Of a stretch of 64,000 bases of DNA, positions 1 through 11,084 are shown piece after piece. Every line of letters begins with the position of its first letter. Position 1 is the first letter of the stretch. This DNA comes from Diplocarpon mali (lineage: Eukaryota; Ascomycota; Leotiomycetes; Helotiales; Drepanopezizaceae), in contig JAENRP010000094.1 in the NCBI GenBank assembly GCA_024741835.1, positions 88,328 to 152,327 on the forward strand. Reading direction: 5' to 3'. A program made the position numbers and the translations under genes. The notes below the pieces were generated by a model. The model made no database searches and was not told where the DNA came from. It saw nothing but the letters and a program-made list of their open reading frames with translations.

Positions 1-1304
1 TAATCTTCTTCCGTTTCGACCCTATTCTTAATTAAGTCCAGAGTTAGGTTATCTTCCTTTGCATCTTCTAAGGCATTAATCTTACTTATAAAAGGGCACT
101 CGGTCTTATAGTGACTAGTTTTACTATAGGTCTAGCAGGTAGCTTACTTAAGAGGTAAAGTAAGAGAACTAGCCTTAGCTAGCATATCTTAGTAGAAAGG
201 GGTAGTCGCCTTTAGGGCTGGTTGCCTAGAGACTCGGGTGGCACTTCTGGCGCTCGGACTATAAGCGGTCTTATTAAAGAGCGAACCGGATATCTTCCGG
301 TATAATACTAAGGTCGCCTTGCTTCTAATCGAAGGGTTAAGAAGTTAATTACTTTAGCGTTTAGCATTAAGGGCATTCAATTGGTTAACTATAATAGTAT
401 AGTCCTTTCCTTAAGAGGCCTTAGCTAGGGCGTAGGCAGCTTTAAGCTAAGGGGTAATCTTATTCTATATAAAGAAGAACTACTTAGATCTTAAGACCTC
501 TCCCTAGATTGCAATAGATTAGAATCAGGCTTAAAACTAAGGGAAAGTTTCTTTAGAATAACCGGCTTCTCTTATATAAAGGTGATAGAAAGTAGATTAA
601 AATAGGTCTACCTCTTAGCTAATTAAAAAGTAACTGCTTAGCAGTTCTACTATTTCTTAATAGTTCTGGAAGGGGTTAGTCTCCGAAAGGTACTAAGGTT
701 TAAAGTATATTCGGGCTTATCCTATAGTAGATCCCTAAATAAGAGCTTAGCGAGCTCGCTTATTCGGATATAGGTCGGTATTAACTTGCAATCGGTCTCG
801 GACTAAAGCTAACTACTACTTATATATCAAAGAGGTTCTATTATCAAAGGGGGTGATCTTTTCGATCAGCTGAATTTTTAGCTATTTTATATCTATATCG
901 ACTTCTAGAAAAGGCTAGGTCTCGCTTCGTTAAAGGTAGGTGGATTCTCACTCGGTAGTCTAATACACGCGCTAAGCTATCTCTTAGCTTTAATAAGCTA
1001 GGGTCTCTAAGCTAGAGATAGCTTAAGCAATCCTACTAATCTTACTTTGCAATTGTCGATTAAATTGATCTTAGCGTTATAAGGATTCCTTTAAACCTAA
1101 GACTATTCCTTATAAGACGTTTAGGTTCGAAAAGTCTTATTCATCTTAATTAGCTTAGCTATAGCGTTATAGTCTCTTGCCCTTAGCAGCAGAGGAAGGT
1201 CCAGCCCTAAGGGCTAGGGTAGGGGTACTCCCTATAGAAGCTGGTTCCTTAAACGAACTAGGCATATTCCGTATTTGCTAACTTCCGGCTAGTAGGGAAT
1301 TCAT
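1..1304 (-). pseudogene. RIP-degraded gag of LTR element LTR-F (runs off left edge)
   Basis: Nucleocapsid/gag region of an LTR retrotransposon read right to left from an ATG at 1304. The frame is broken by many TAA/TAG codons of the RIP type. Near 94-138 it ends in a zinc-knuckle relic, read as CxTYSKTSHYKTECPF. Back-mutating TAT to TGT and AGT to GGT gives a standard CX2CX4HX4C knuckle, which binds RNA in gag proteins. Upstream, 1305-1612 is a non-coding leader next to the LTR at 1613-1919, which is therefore the 5' LTR of a minus-strand element. Protease, RT and integrase would lie outside the window, so the superfamily (probably Ty3/Gypsy) cannot be fixed. The zinc knuckle is a firm call; the gag start is inferred. 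Confidence 0.7.
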
Positions 1305-1612
1305 TTTACTGATTTTAGTTTTAATAGGGATTCAGTTAAAAAGGGGTTCTGCAGAAAAAGGGTTCTAGTAGTATAGTGCTCTCCTAACTTCTGCCTATAG
1401 CACTTCTATAAAAGGAGTAGTTAAGGAAATCCGGCTAATAAAAGCATTCCTTAATTATACTAGTTAATAAGCTACACTTAAGCTCTTAGTTTATCTAAGA
1501 GATCTTTAGGATCCTAACTCTATCGAAAGTCGAAACAACCGCGAATCGATTTTCAAAGGGGGTAGGATATTATTAAAAGCCGTCTCTAGCAGAGAAGAAC
1601 TTCTTCATTTAA

Positions 1613-1919
1613 TATAATAATATAGAATTACCAAAGTGCGAGATTAAGTATAAGAGTAAGAAGTAGTGCAAAAGGCGTATTCTATAGGTTTAATATAAAG
1701 GAAACGAAGAAGTTAAAGAGCCCTCCTTAAGGGAGAACCCTTCTTCCTTATATATATAAGTAGCTTAAGGCTCTTTATCCGTTCATATGATATTATATAA
1801 GAATATCCTTTTGCACCTTTAGAGTCAATTCGAGATAACCCTACGTTGAATCGAGATTGTAAAACCTTAAAACGCCGTACTCCTAGGTAATTGCACTAAG
1901 TGGAGGTGCAGCCGTTACA
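1613..1919 (-). repeat. LTR-F 5' LTR (307 bp)
   Basis: It aligns end to end with the solo LTR at 14116-14422, and both are 307 bp. The intact copy starts TGTAACG and ends CGTTACA, a 7-bp terminal inverted repeat. Here the end next to the gag is RIP-mutated (TATAATAATATAG for TGTAACGACATAG), while the outer end still reads CCGTTACA. Gag lies to the left, so this is the 5' LTR of a minus-strand copy. Confidence 0.85.
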
Positions 1920-2175
1920 CCTATAGTCTAATCAACTGGCCAGCAGTAGAGGTCTGCGAGCCGTTTCATTTTAGCCTATTATGCTTAAAGAGATGATTAA
2001 GCGAATTGGACTACTTTTTAAGCTCTAGTAGCTATGCGGAGCGCTATTTTACGATTTAATCTCTCAATTGATATCTATAGAGGCTCTAGGTTAATTAAAT
2101 TCCAAGATAAGCGAGCTTTATAGCCGTTTAGCACTTAGAAAGGGGAAATTTGCCCTAGGGATTCGTAAGGCAAGG
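1920..2175. other. Unassigned 256-bp spacer
   Basis: It lies between the outer edge of LTR-F and the start of Copia-2a. It keeps several CpA and TpG dinucleotides and matches nothing else in the window. I see no open frame longer than about 30 codons and no RNA gene. It may be a remnant of the DNA into which both elements inserted. Confidence 0.4.
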
Positions 2176-2191
2176 TGTTGCGCCATGAGGA

Positions 2192-2208
2192 GCCTCAGGC
2201 GCTGAGGC
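2192..2208 (+). promoter_or_regulatory. GC-rich hairpin at start of Copia-2 LTR
   Basis: GCCTCAG-GCG-CTGAGGC forms a 7-bp perfect stem with a 3-nt loop in U3. The same hairpin is identical at 53393-53409. Confidence 0.6.
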
Positions 2209-2260
2209 CTCTGAGGACTGGCTTATGTAATATACCCCTAAAGTGGCCACGGAGCACTTC

Positions 2261-2268
2261 TATAAAGG
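2261..2268 (+). promoter_or_regulatory. TATA box of Copia-2a LTR
   Basis: TATAAAGG follows the conserved run GGCCACGGAGCACTTC. The other copy has TATAAAAG at 53462-53469. This is probably the LTR promoter that starts the genomic RNA. Confidence 0.55.
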
Positions 2269-2330
2269 GAGCTCAGATATACAGTTAGAGTAGAATTTTA
2301 CAAGCTTCTGCCACTACTGAGAATCCACCT

Positions 2331-3483
2331 CTAAATACAATACGACTGTTATCAGCACTATTCGCGACTCTTAGGAGCAAACGATTAAAAATCCACTGTG
2401 TTTAGAGGCTTCTTAGAGAGGTTTTACTACTATTTTCATCTATTCTCCCTCGCCTATACGCGTTATATAACTAGACTCGACGTTCCAACGCTCTTAGTCA
2501 ACTAATAGAACCTATACTCCCTACTATCCTAGTCAATATAAGCGAATACTAATAAAAAGAAGCTTAGGAGCTTAGCTCTAGTGGAGTTATACTCTAGGAT
2601 AGGAAGTTATAGCGCATTTAGTACGCTAAGCTAGAGTTTTAGGCCGAATTTCTACGGCTTTAAAAGCATATAGAGAAGCCAAGATAGGTTAATAACCTTA
2701 AACTATATGCTATAGAAATAGGAAATCAAGCTCCGCTTTATAAGAACGAAGCTCTATATTTGCTAGATCTAGAAATAGAACCGCTACAGTTTGAAAAAAT
2801 TGTAAAAGGATAGGATTAGAGAATATTGCAAAGCTACTACAAGTTATACTAATAGTAGGAAGCTACCGATTAATAAACGCTAGCTTTAGCACTACCTGCG
2901 AAGATAATAGCTAAAGACGTAGAGCTGGAGTATAAAATGGCGGTAACGCAATACAATCTTATAGTAGAAGTGTAGAAAAGGAATAGGAGCTCTTATACTC
3001 AGTTATACTATTAGATTACTAAGATAGTACACCCTACGCTACTTTGAGTAGTATAATATAATTGCAAGGAAGCAGGGAAACTATCAATTTAATAGATTAT
3101 AAAGCACTTGCGCAAGGAACTAGCCCCTTCTAAGGTTAGTATAATAGAATCAATTCGGGAAGACTATAATAATAAGCTCTTTAAAATAAAGAGCAGCAAA
3201 GTGGACTTGAAGACCTAGCTTACTAGCTTTAAGGAGATCTACTAGGAAGTACAAATATATAGAATCCCAAAGGTTTAAGGCTCCCTTGCGATTACAAAGT
3301 TTCTATAATCAGTTTACCGCTAAGCTCTTACTTAATCTTAGCAGACTTAGGCAAAGCTTATTAAAGATAATAAGCTAAGTCTGAAGTATAGAAAAGACAT
3401 AGTCTATTATATCAATTGGTTCTTAAGCTTAATAAAGTAAAGCCTCACAAGCTCTTTATCAAAGGCAACCCTTAGAGTATACG
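2331..3483 (+). pseudogene. Copia-2a gag, truncated
   Basis: Gag of a Copia (Pseudoviridae-type) element, recognised by collinearity with 53530-54690. Reading stops as Gln/Trp gives a helical, charged protein with repeated IE/LK/YY patterns, typical of the capsid region. The C-terminal third, zinc knuckle and pol are missing because Copia-1a starts at 3484. No start codon can be fixed; the ATG is probably RIP-mutated. It is non-functional. Confidence 0.7.
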
Positions 3484-3681
3484 TGTCGTGCAGAATGGGC
3501 GGAGTCTCCACTTATTCTGAAGACCCTTTACGTGACTCCTGCTGAGTCATAGACTCTCCCTTTTCTTTCCGAAGTCTCCTTACTATATATATACTAAATA
3601 ATAATATAATCAATCATCTTTATCTATATTAGCGAGCCTCTTAAGCGACCTAATAAAGGCCCTCCAGCTGACTGCACTATA
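3484..3681 (+). repeat. Copia-1a 5' LTR (198 bp)
   Basis: The outer end is intact (TGTCGTGCAGAATGGGCGG). The inner end is RIPed (GACTGCACTATA, where the 3' LTR has GACCGCACCACA). Confidence 0.93.
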
Positions 3682-3700
3682 GTTATAAGCCTTATGAGCA
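3682..3700 (+). other. Copia-1a primer-binding site
   Basis: GTTATAAGCCTTATGAGCA starts directly after the 5' LTR. It is shared with Copia-1b, Copia-1c and the TRIM. The priming tRNA was not identified. Confidence 0.55.
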
Positions 3701-3886
3701 TTTTAATATGCTTTCTCTTCGTATGCAACTGGCTAAAGGGCCTTTTAAGCTCTTAACCGACTTTTCGAGTATTTATAATAACTCAAAGGACCTTTATTTT
3801 TAATTAACAAATCTCCAATTTCCAATCGAACCTTATTTTTAAACTTCATTTATATACCTAACCTTTTTTATTAAACTCTATTCAAT

Positions 3887-6800
3887 ATGTCTAACTCTTT
3901 AAGCATCTCTAAGCCTTGCCTTAATACCTCTGCCTCTTAAGTGAAGTAGTTTAGTAAATATATATTCTTCGCTAAGCTCTATAATATTACCATTTTTGCT
4001 AATCTAAGACTCCTATTTAAGTCAATTATAGAGACTGAGCCTTAAGCTCCCTCTATATAGGAGCTTAAGGAACTGGAAACGGCTAACCTCTGCGTAATAT
4101 ACGCAAGGTCGTATAAAAAGTATATAGCGACTCTATCCAAATAGATTTACGCCTGCTTTCCCTTAGGAGATCCGTTAAAGGCTCCTCTTCTATAGGCTTC
4201 TTATAAGGATATTAAGGATAAATATAAAATCCTAATAAAGGAGCATTATATATGTAAGGAAACTTAAAAGACCTAACGCAAACACTATAAGCTACTCTTA
4301 AAATAGGTCTCTAAGACTGTCGATAGAATGCTCCTAGCTTCTGCAATAGCTTAAGTATAAATCCAAGCTAAGAAGCTCTCCTCTTTAATACCTAATGGAG
4401 ATACTCCTATAACTAGAACTACTGCTAACAACCCGCATTCCATTTTAGTAAACTAGCAACTCTTACTCTAAGGCCTAGTATCTATTTTAAAGCGTGATAT
4501 TACACCTTCCGACGAGGCTATTTAATCTCAGATAAGGCTCTAGTATCGCAATATACTATACCAAGGCAAGACTAAGAGAACTAATACTTAGTAGTAGATC
4601 CAGGAGTAGTAAGAGGCGTATCGCTTAGCAGAATAATACAATCTTCCTAAGATCAAAAGGAGACTAGGAGTTATTGACTTTTTAGACTCAATTATAGTAA
4701 AAATCAATCTAAGTTAGGCGACTCGCTTAAAGGAGGAAATTATCACTAATAAGCAAATAGGAACCCTATGCAAGCATAACCTAATGCAGCTGAGCTGCGC
4801 CCTAGCAGGCATTGAATCCAATAGAGCGATCGATAATAAAGGGCTAGTAGTTTTTACTACTCGAGAGTCTCTCCTAGATGCCGAAACCCCTTTGTAGGCT
4901 CTAGCGAGCAGCTCCTAAAATCGCTCTATAAGCTCTAAAAGAGAGATTAGGCCTAAGTGCCCTTATAGAGGCTTTAAAAATCACTATTAAAAGCCCTAGG
5001 ACTATTAGAAACTATTATATACTATAGATAGGCGTAAGGAAAATATAAAGGTTCTCCTTTTGCAAGAGGAGGTCTTACAAATACGAAAGGCGTTAAACGC
5101 AGGAGACTAGTTTAAGGGTCTTTAAGCATAGCTTAAGGAGAATGATATTATAATAATAGCGATTGATAAATTCAAGGGAAAGGCTTTAGCCTCTAAAGAG
5201 GACGGTTTAGGTAATAAAAGGGAGAACTTACTAGTCTTTATAGTAATAGATCCCTTTACCTTTAACGCTTTTAAAGAATCGTTTAATATCTATTACCTCT
5301 TTAAGCTAAAACGCTACCCGCTCTCTTTAAGTACGCTCCTTAATAATTGCGCAGCTACTTATATTATTAATTCAAAGGATTTACTTATCGCAGGCACCTT
5401 TAAGCCTTTTAGCGACTCGCAGTAATATATTAAAGCAAGTACCTTAAGACTCTTAATCATTAGGAGAGGTGATAGATATATAGTAGACTCTCTTCTATAG
5501 CGTAACGGCTCTCTTATAGGGATAACGTTGCGCAATATTGCTATTATAAAGGAGTTTACTACTAATATCATCTCAGAGAGGCTCCTTATAGATAAGGGTT
5601 TTTAATACTCTAAAATAGACCTTACTTTGCGCTTTAAGAGCATTAGAGATTCTGTAAAGCGAGCTTAATTAGAGCATTGCTATAATCTCGTTTTCTTTAA
5701 ATATAAGCTTATTAACTATTTGGATCTCTTAAATATGCTTTAATATAACTTCTCTGCCTTAATAGCATTCCTTATAGCTAAGACGACGCTCTATAATAGG
5801 TTCTAGTCTAGCTATGCACTTATTAAGGTGTAGGATAATAATATATACACTTAGTACCTTCGCGCTAGCTACCTAGGTGCAGAGGCTCTTTAAGCGCTAG
5901 TTAAGTGCGCTAAGGGAGTGAAGATTAGGGGAATATAAAGGCTAGAGTGCCTTTTATATATAGTAGCATCTGCTAAGTAAGTTATTTCTTGCGCTACCTT
6001 TAAGAACCGATCTCTAAGGCCCTTCTTTAAGATCTCTTAAGATCTCTTTAACTTTCTAAACAACTTATATAATAGTTGCTTATAGGTTCTTTTAATTAAG
6101 GATAAGTATAGCAGTATGCTTTAGATATTCCTATTAAGATCAAAGGGCAAAGACGTAGTTATAAAGGTCCTCTAGGCCTTTAAAGTATAGGTGAAACGCT
6201 AATATAGGCTTTCCATTTGCAAAATCAGGCAAAATAATAACACTTTAGTAATCTCCTTAAGGGAAGACTCTCTTATAGAGTATTAGAAATAGGTAAAAGA
6301 GGAGGGAATTGATTTAAAGCTTACTCCTGCTTATATATACTAACTTAATAGAGGTGCAGAGCGAGTAGGAAGGGAGTTGATTAAACGCTTTATTAAAATA
6401 AGGATCTATGCCAGACTTCTAGCGAGCCTTTAGCCGGAGGTTATAAAGGCTACTATATACTTTTATAATATCTCCCTACTTACTAAGAAGAAGATGATCT
6501 TATTAAGCAAGGCTCTCTATAGTTGGTTTAAATAGTATTTTCAATTCTATAAGCTGCTGCTTATTAAATAGATAATAGTAAGCTTAAAGCCCGATTAAAG
6601 TCGCGTTTATATATATAGCGCTTGCGCATACCCTTTAATTAAAGAGAAGGAGGCGGGAAGGGACTGCTGAACCTTTAAAATTGAACTATAAGGGTACTTA
6701 GGTTACTTAATTGGATATATTACTTCTAATGTTTATAGAATCTGAGTTCCTATACTTTAGTGAGTAATAATAACTTATAATATTGAATTTAATAAGTCTC

Positions 6801-9520
6801 TCTTCTATAGTTTAAAAGCTAAGCGCGCAAACCCTATATCGCGCTAGGAACTTGAGACGACCTTCTAATTGATTGGAGAGAGAGAGGGAGCTTAGGATAC
6901 TAAGTTCAAAGGCATTTTTAAGGAATCGGAGCTTATTGCAAGGCCGAACGCAATTGCTATAAAAGAAGCCGTTATATAAGAAGAGCCTGCATTATAGACC
7001 GACGCTGCTCTATAGCCTCTAATTAATAATATAAAAGGCCTTAACTTAAATCCAAATTCTTTAAAAGACCCGCTTAGAAACTCAAGAGTAGAAGTAAGCG
7101 AATTGAAAGCCACTTCGCCAGTCTCTAAGAAGGCAAATAGCAACTAGAGCTTAAGGGTGATGATTCCCTATAGAGGCCCTATTAAAGAAGGAACTGTAGA
7201 CGACTTTAAGGGAGTCTTTAAAGACGAGTTCTATAGGGCGATCAGCAGATCTCTAGCTACTATTCTATATAAGAATAGAAATGGCTTAAGGGCTTTAAGA
7301 TAGAGTCTTCGATTATAAAGGCAGGCCTTAGTAAACTCTAGTAGAAGGCTAGAGGCACTACTACTAAGATTTAAAAGGAGCTCTAATAGTCTTATAAGAA
7401 GCGACTTAATAAGAGGAGTAGGCTTTAATAATATAATACCTTAAGTTGTAATACTAGCTTAAAGACTATAAGCTTAAGAGATAAAGTTACTTAGACTTTT
7501 AAAGGAACCTTTAGTAATAATAAAAATAGAAGAGGAGACTTATAAAGAAAAGTATAAGGAGGAACTCCCTCTTTTTAAGCAAAAGAGGATAAGACGCTTA
7601 AGCGTTAAGTAATAGGAGACTTTAAAAGTATACGCTACCGCTTTAGAGTATATACTCTTTTAAAGTAATATTAATTTACCCTACTCCTTATATACGTAGG
7701 AGTTTGTATCGACCTTTTAAATAAACAAATAGATAAAGGAGGATAAGAAGGACTATTTGATAGTTTATATAGTTATTAAAGCTGCAGTTGATAGTTAGGT
7801 AAAGGATAGAGCGCAGTCTCCTAACCGCCTATAGTACTAAGGCTCTCTGCCGAAGCCTCCGAAAGGATAGCTAGACCTAGAGAAGCACCCTTTTAGCGAA
7901 CGATTTAAAGAAGGAAGGCGCTAGGAGATTAGGAATTTAGAATCTCGAAGTTGCTAGAGAATTATATAAAGGGACTACTCAAAGCCCCTGCCGATACTAT
8001 TAAAATGGGTTTTTACCTATAAGGTCAATAGCTCTAGCGAGCTTCTAAAGTGCCGATTATAGCTAATTATGCAAAGGGATCTCTAAGATAAAGCTTCAAT
8101 TTTCTTAACTTATGCAGCCACGCTCGCAGTAAGGTCTTTTAAAGTACTAATAGCATTTGCTATATACTTTAATATAAAAGTAAAGCAGTTTAACGTTATT
8201 AACGCATTTATTAACGCTTCTAAAGACTTAAGGAGTGCTTTAGTTACGTGCTTCCTATTAGATGGCTTTAAGCGCCCTAGTATAGTAGTAGAACTGGACC
8301 GCACGCTCTATAGGCTAAAAGACTCTTTAGTACTATAGTATAGGAACTTCGCAAGAACGCTTAAAGGCCTTCAACTTAAGCTATTAGGCAAGGAGCCTTG
8401 TATTTTTATAATAAAGGATTATATAGTCTTTATAGCATTTTATATTAACGATATTTAAGTGTTATATAAGGCCTTTAACTTAGATTAAGCGACTCGTCTG
8501 ATTGAAGACCTAAAGAAGGCGTATAAGCTTACTATTATAAGAGATATCTCCTAGTTCTTTAAAGTAAGGATTATTTAAGATAAAAAGGCAAAGAGGATCT
8601 TCTTAGTTTATAATACCTATATTAAGAAGATCGCTTAAAAGTTTGGAGCTAATATAGGGAGAGTGCTTAATACTCTACTATTAAAGAAGGAGTTTATTAA
8701 GAACTTAAGGCAAGCTTCCTTAGAAAAGGTAAAGGAGTACTAAGAGAAAATAGGCTCTATTCTTTATATAGCGATTATAATACGCTTAGACGTTGCATTC
8801 ACAGCCTCTTAACTATCTTTCTTTTTAATTAATCCAAGCTCTAAGTACCTCTTAGCTATAGACTGGACGCTTTAATACCTATATAGTACGCGCTTTTTAA
8901 GAATTGCTTATAGCTTTAAGGCTAAGGAATACTAATTAGTCGCATCTTCAAATGCTTCTATTAAAGATAACCGAGAGACCTGCAGATCCTCTTAAGGATA
9001 TATCTTCTTCCTATTTAAAGGATCGATTATTTAAAAAGCGAATCGCTAAGCGACTATCACGCTTTCCTTTACTAAAGTAGAACTCTATAATATAGTTTCT
9101 ACTACAAAGGAGATAATAGCTATAAAACGCCTCTTTAAGGAGATTCGCATAGACTCCTTCTTTAAATGGAATATATATTATAATAACTAATAGACGATTC
9201 GGCTAATAGTTATAGAGAATAAGAAGATCAAGATAAGCCTTTAATATATCGAAATTAGCAATATATAGATCTGCTAGAAGTATTAAAGAGGAAGCTTCTA
9301 TATAATCTACCTCCTTATTAAAGAGATATACACAGATAGGCTTATTAAGAACCTAGACCGCCAGAAGTTTAAGAGCTTTATTTATTTATTAAACCTCTAA
9401 AGCTTTTAAATAATCGTTTAGCAACTCGTACTTATTAGCAAGTAGTCACTTATTATTAAGAGATTTATACTTATAAGCTCTTACTCTCTTATAGTTATAT
9501 TTATTTATTTTCTCTTATAA
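3887..9520 (+). pseudogene. Copia-1a gag-pol polyprotein
   Basis: A single-frame Gag-Pol of about 1,880 codons from ATG 3887; the gag start, the protease motif (5336), the integrase motif (6305) and the RT motif (8435) are all in the same frame. Gag spans about 3887-5190, with a CPYRGFKNHY segment near 4957. Protease is near 5336 with the motif LLNNCAATYII. Integrase is at about 5990-6430, with LTPAYIYQLNRGAERVGREL matching the Copia TPxTPQQNGxAER block. RT is at about 7830-8590, with FNVINAFINA (usually FDVKTAFLNG) and YIND replacing the catalytic Y-x-D-D. RNase H is at about 8880-9410. Stops are nearly all TAA/TAG at expected CAA/CAG/TGG. It could replicate RNA into DNA when intact and is dead here. 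Confidence 0.92.
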
Positions 9521-9669
9521 AGCGTATTATAAAAGCTTCTCCTTTTTTAAAAATATAAAATAGGTAATATTCCTAAGCTGCTATTATAAGGCGCGACCCT
9601 CTCTTAGATTCTCCTAGCTAGGGCTAGGAGCTAAGACGCTATAGCTAAGAGCTTTATATAGATCTCCTC

Positions 9670-10005
9670 TTAAGAGAGGCCTATTAGTACTCCCTTAGCC
9701 AGAGGCCTGCTGGCAAATATACTAGCGATAGTAGGAGCAAAGGCAGGGGGTGCGGCAGGGGCGATAGGAGCAAGGGCGGCAAGGGCGGCGGCGAGGACAG
9801 GCGCAGTAATAGCAGGGGCTAAGAAGATAAATAGAAAGACTATAGCAGCAGCTGCGATAGCAGAGGCAAAGGGGATAGGAGTAGCAGTAGTAGTAAAGGC
9901 GAACGGGTCTAAGCCAAAGGGCCTAGGAGCGAACGGGAATAGTATATTAGGAGTAGGAGAGGTAGTAATACTACTACTCGCAAGAGTAGCAAGCCCTCTT
10001 AGCAC
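9670..10005 (-). CDS. Antisense Ala/Pro-rich ORF in Copia-1a (doubtful)
   Basis: A 111-codon open frame opposite to pol, ending AIASIFASRPLAKGVLIGLS. Copia-1b has an open counterpart on its antisense strand (about 17100-17450) and so does Copia-1c (about 42660-42940), both with the same ending pattern IASIFAS-PLA-GVPLGLS. The composition is low-complexity Ala/Pro. GC-rich codons lacking CpA resist RIP stops, so openness alone is weak evidence of a gene. It may be a real antisense ORF, as known for some plant retroelements, or a shadow of the sense repeat. Confidence 0.25.
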   Translation of the reverse strand: MLRGLATLASSSITTSPTPNILFPFAPRPFGLDPFAFTTTATPIPFASAIAAAAIVFLFIFLAPAITAPVLAAALAALAPIAPAAPPAFAPTIASIFASRPLAKGVLIGLS

Positions 10006-10876
10006 TAGGGTCCGATTGCTCTTATCTTTTAAAATCAGCCTAGAACTTAATAAGACTTAACAAACGTACTATAGAAGCTCTAGAGCGCACCCTTTATTAT
10101 ATTAAGTAGTAGTACTACCTCCTCCTTAAAGGCGCCGCAGGCATAGGCTAATACAATAGCCTCTTAAGAGGCAAGGAGAGGTCCGCTAGCCTACTAGTAG
10201 CTATTACTTAGCACTATATAACAAATGTAATACGCACTAAAGGTGCTATTAAAGCATTAACAATCGAGATTGCTAATGCTCTTGCGTATAATGCAATATA
10301 CGCATGCGTTATCGCGCTCTATTATAGGCTTAGGCATATAGCGCGCAGTAGGGGTAAGGCTCTTAGGTAGTAGCGGCGGTAGTAAGGGCGGCAGCGGCGG
10401 CAAAGGCGATAGCAGCAGCGGCTTATTGCCTAGCAGGCGCTAGGACGATTGCGCTAGGGTTATAGCTCCTAAAGGAGCGCTAGCGACCTAGCGCAAAGTT
10501 AGTATAACGCAAGGTATAGGGACTTTAAGGGTCTTACTTTGCAAGGGCGGCTAAGGCTATAATAAGCGGGAGTTCCTTTTATATTTAAAAATTATTAGTA
10601 TAAAGACGATATTTTTAAATAATAAAGGAGGGTTATTTTTAAAAGAAGGGAAAGAGAACCTCTGCGATGGAAATACTCTATAGGAAGCCTAATAGAGCAC
10701 TAGCGTAGAATCGCGAAGATTCTTAAGCGCGCTTATTACCTATAGTAACCCTTCTTATTTTAAAAGGAACGACCTTTAAAGGGGTAGTATATAAGATAGA
10801 GCCTCTTTTCCTTATAACTGCTATTCTTTCTTTTATTTTATCTATATAGCTAAGCGATTTTAAGAGCATCGCCTAA

Positions 10877-10886
10877 TTAAGGGGTA
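10877..10886 (+). other. Copia-1a polypurine tract
   Basis: ATTAAGGGGTA abuts the 3' LTR; Copia-1c has ACTAAGGGGTG. It is the site of plus-strand priming. Confidence 0.7.
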
Positions 10887-11084
10887 TATCGTATAAAATA
10901 GGCGGAGTCTCCACTTATTCTAAAGACCCTCTACGTAACTCTTACTAAGTTATAGACTCTCCCTTTTCTTTCCAAAGTCTCCTTACTATATATATACTAG
11001 ATAATAATATAATTAATCATCTTTATCTATATTAGCGAGCCTCTTAAGCGACCTAATAAAGGCCCTCCAGCCGACCGCACCACA
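10887..11084 (+). repeat. Copia-1a 3' LTR (198 bp)
   Basis: It starts TATCGTATAAAATAGGCGG (RIPed form of TGTCGTGCAGAATGGGCGG) and ends in intact ACCGCACCACA. It is the same length as the 5' LTR. Confidence 0.93.

Larger units (their letters stand above)
2176..3483 (+). mobile_element. Copia-2a: 5' LTR and partial gag, cut off by Copia-1a
   Basis: It is collinear with 53377-54690 of Copia-2b. It starts TGTTGCGCC, has a TATA box at 2261-2268, and continues into gag. It stops at 3483 in the middle of gag, where Copia-1a begins. In Copia-2b the same sequence continues uninterrupted through 'gagtatacgcgttac', so the break here is an insertion or a recombination point. The first 130 bp is almost unmutated and the gag is heavily RIPed. 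Confidence 0.85.
9521..10886 (+). other. Copia-1a extra region between RNase H and 3' LTR
   Basis: This 1.37-kb stretch is unusual for a Copia element. It holds a GC-rich, Ala/Gly/Gln-codon-rich block (9690-10010), simple GGC/GCA repeats (10370-10430) and an AT-rich tail ending in the purine tract. All three full copies and the fragment at 50075-51125 have it. The pol frame continues through as Gln/Arg-rich low complexity if stops are Gln. The antisense strand is also open (9670-10005), as Ala/Pro-rich protein. No known domain is seen, and whether either strand is translated is unclear. Confidence 0.6.
3484..11084 (+). mobile_element. Copia-1a, complete LTR retrotransposon (7.6 kb)
   Basis: Full-length Ty1/Copia element with 198-bp LTRs (3484-3681 and 10887-11084), a primer-binding site directly after the 5' LTR and a purine tract AAGGGG just before the 3' LTR. 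Gag, protease, integrase, RT and RNase H follow in Copia order in one reading frame, now full of TAA/TAG. The flanks do not form a target-site duplication: left atacg (in Copia-2 gag), right taagg (in Gyp-1 gag). The two flanks also belong to different elements, so this copy is probably a recombinant of two Copia-1 insertions. It is about 90% alike by eye to Copia-1c, with mostly transition differences. Confidence 0.93.

Noticed and set aside
5359..8304. Minus-strand open frames within Copia-1a (5359-5571, 6892-7143, 8110-8304)
   Set aside because: They lie antisense to clear integrase/RT coding sequence, with counterparts in the other copies (such as 21549-21761 and 39852-40070); shadows.
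10370..10430. GC-rich block as a CpG island or host promoter
   Set aside because: It is part of the Copia-1 extra 3' region in every copy.
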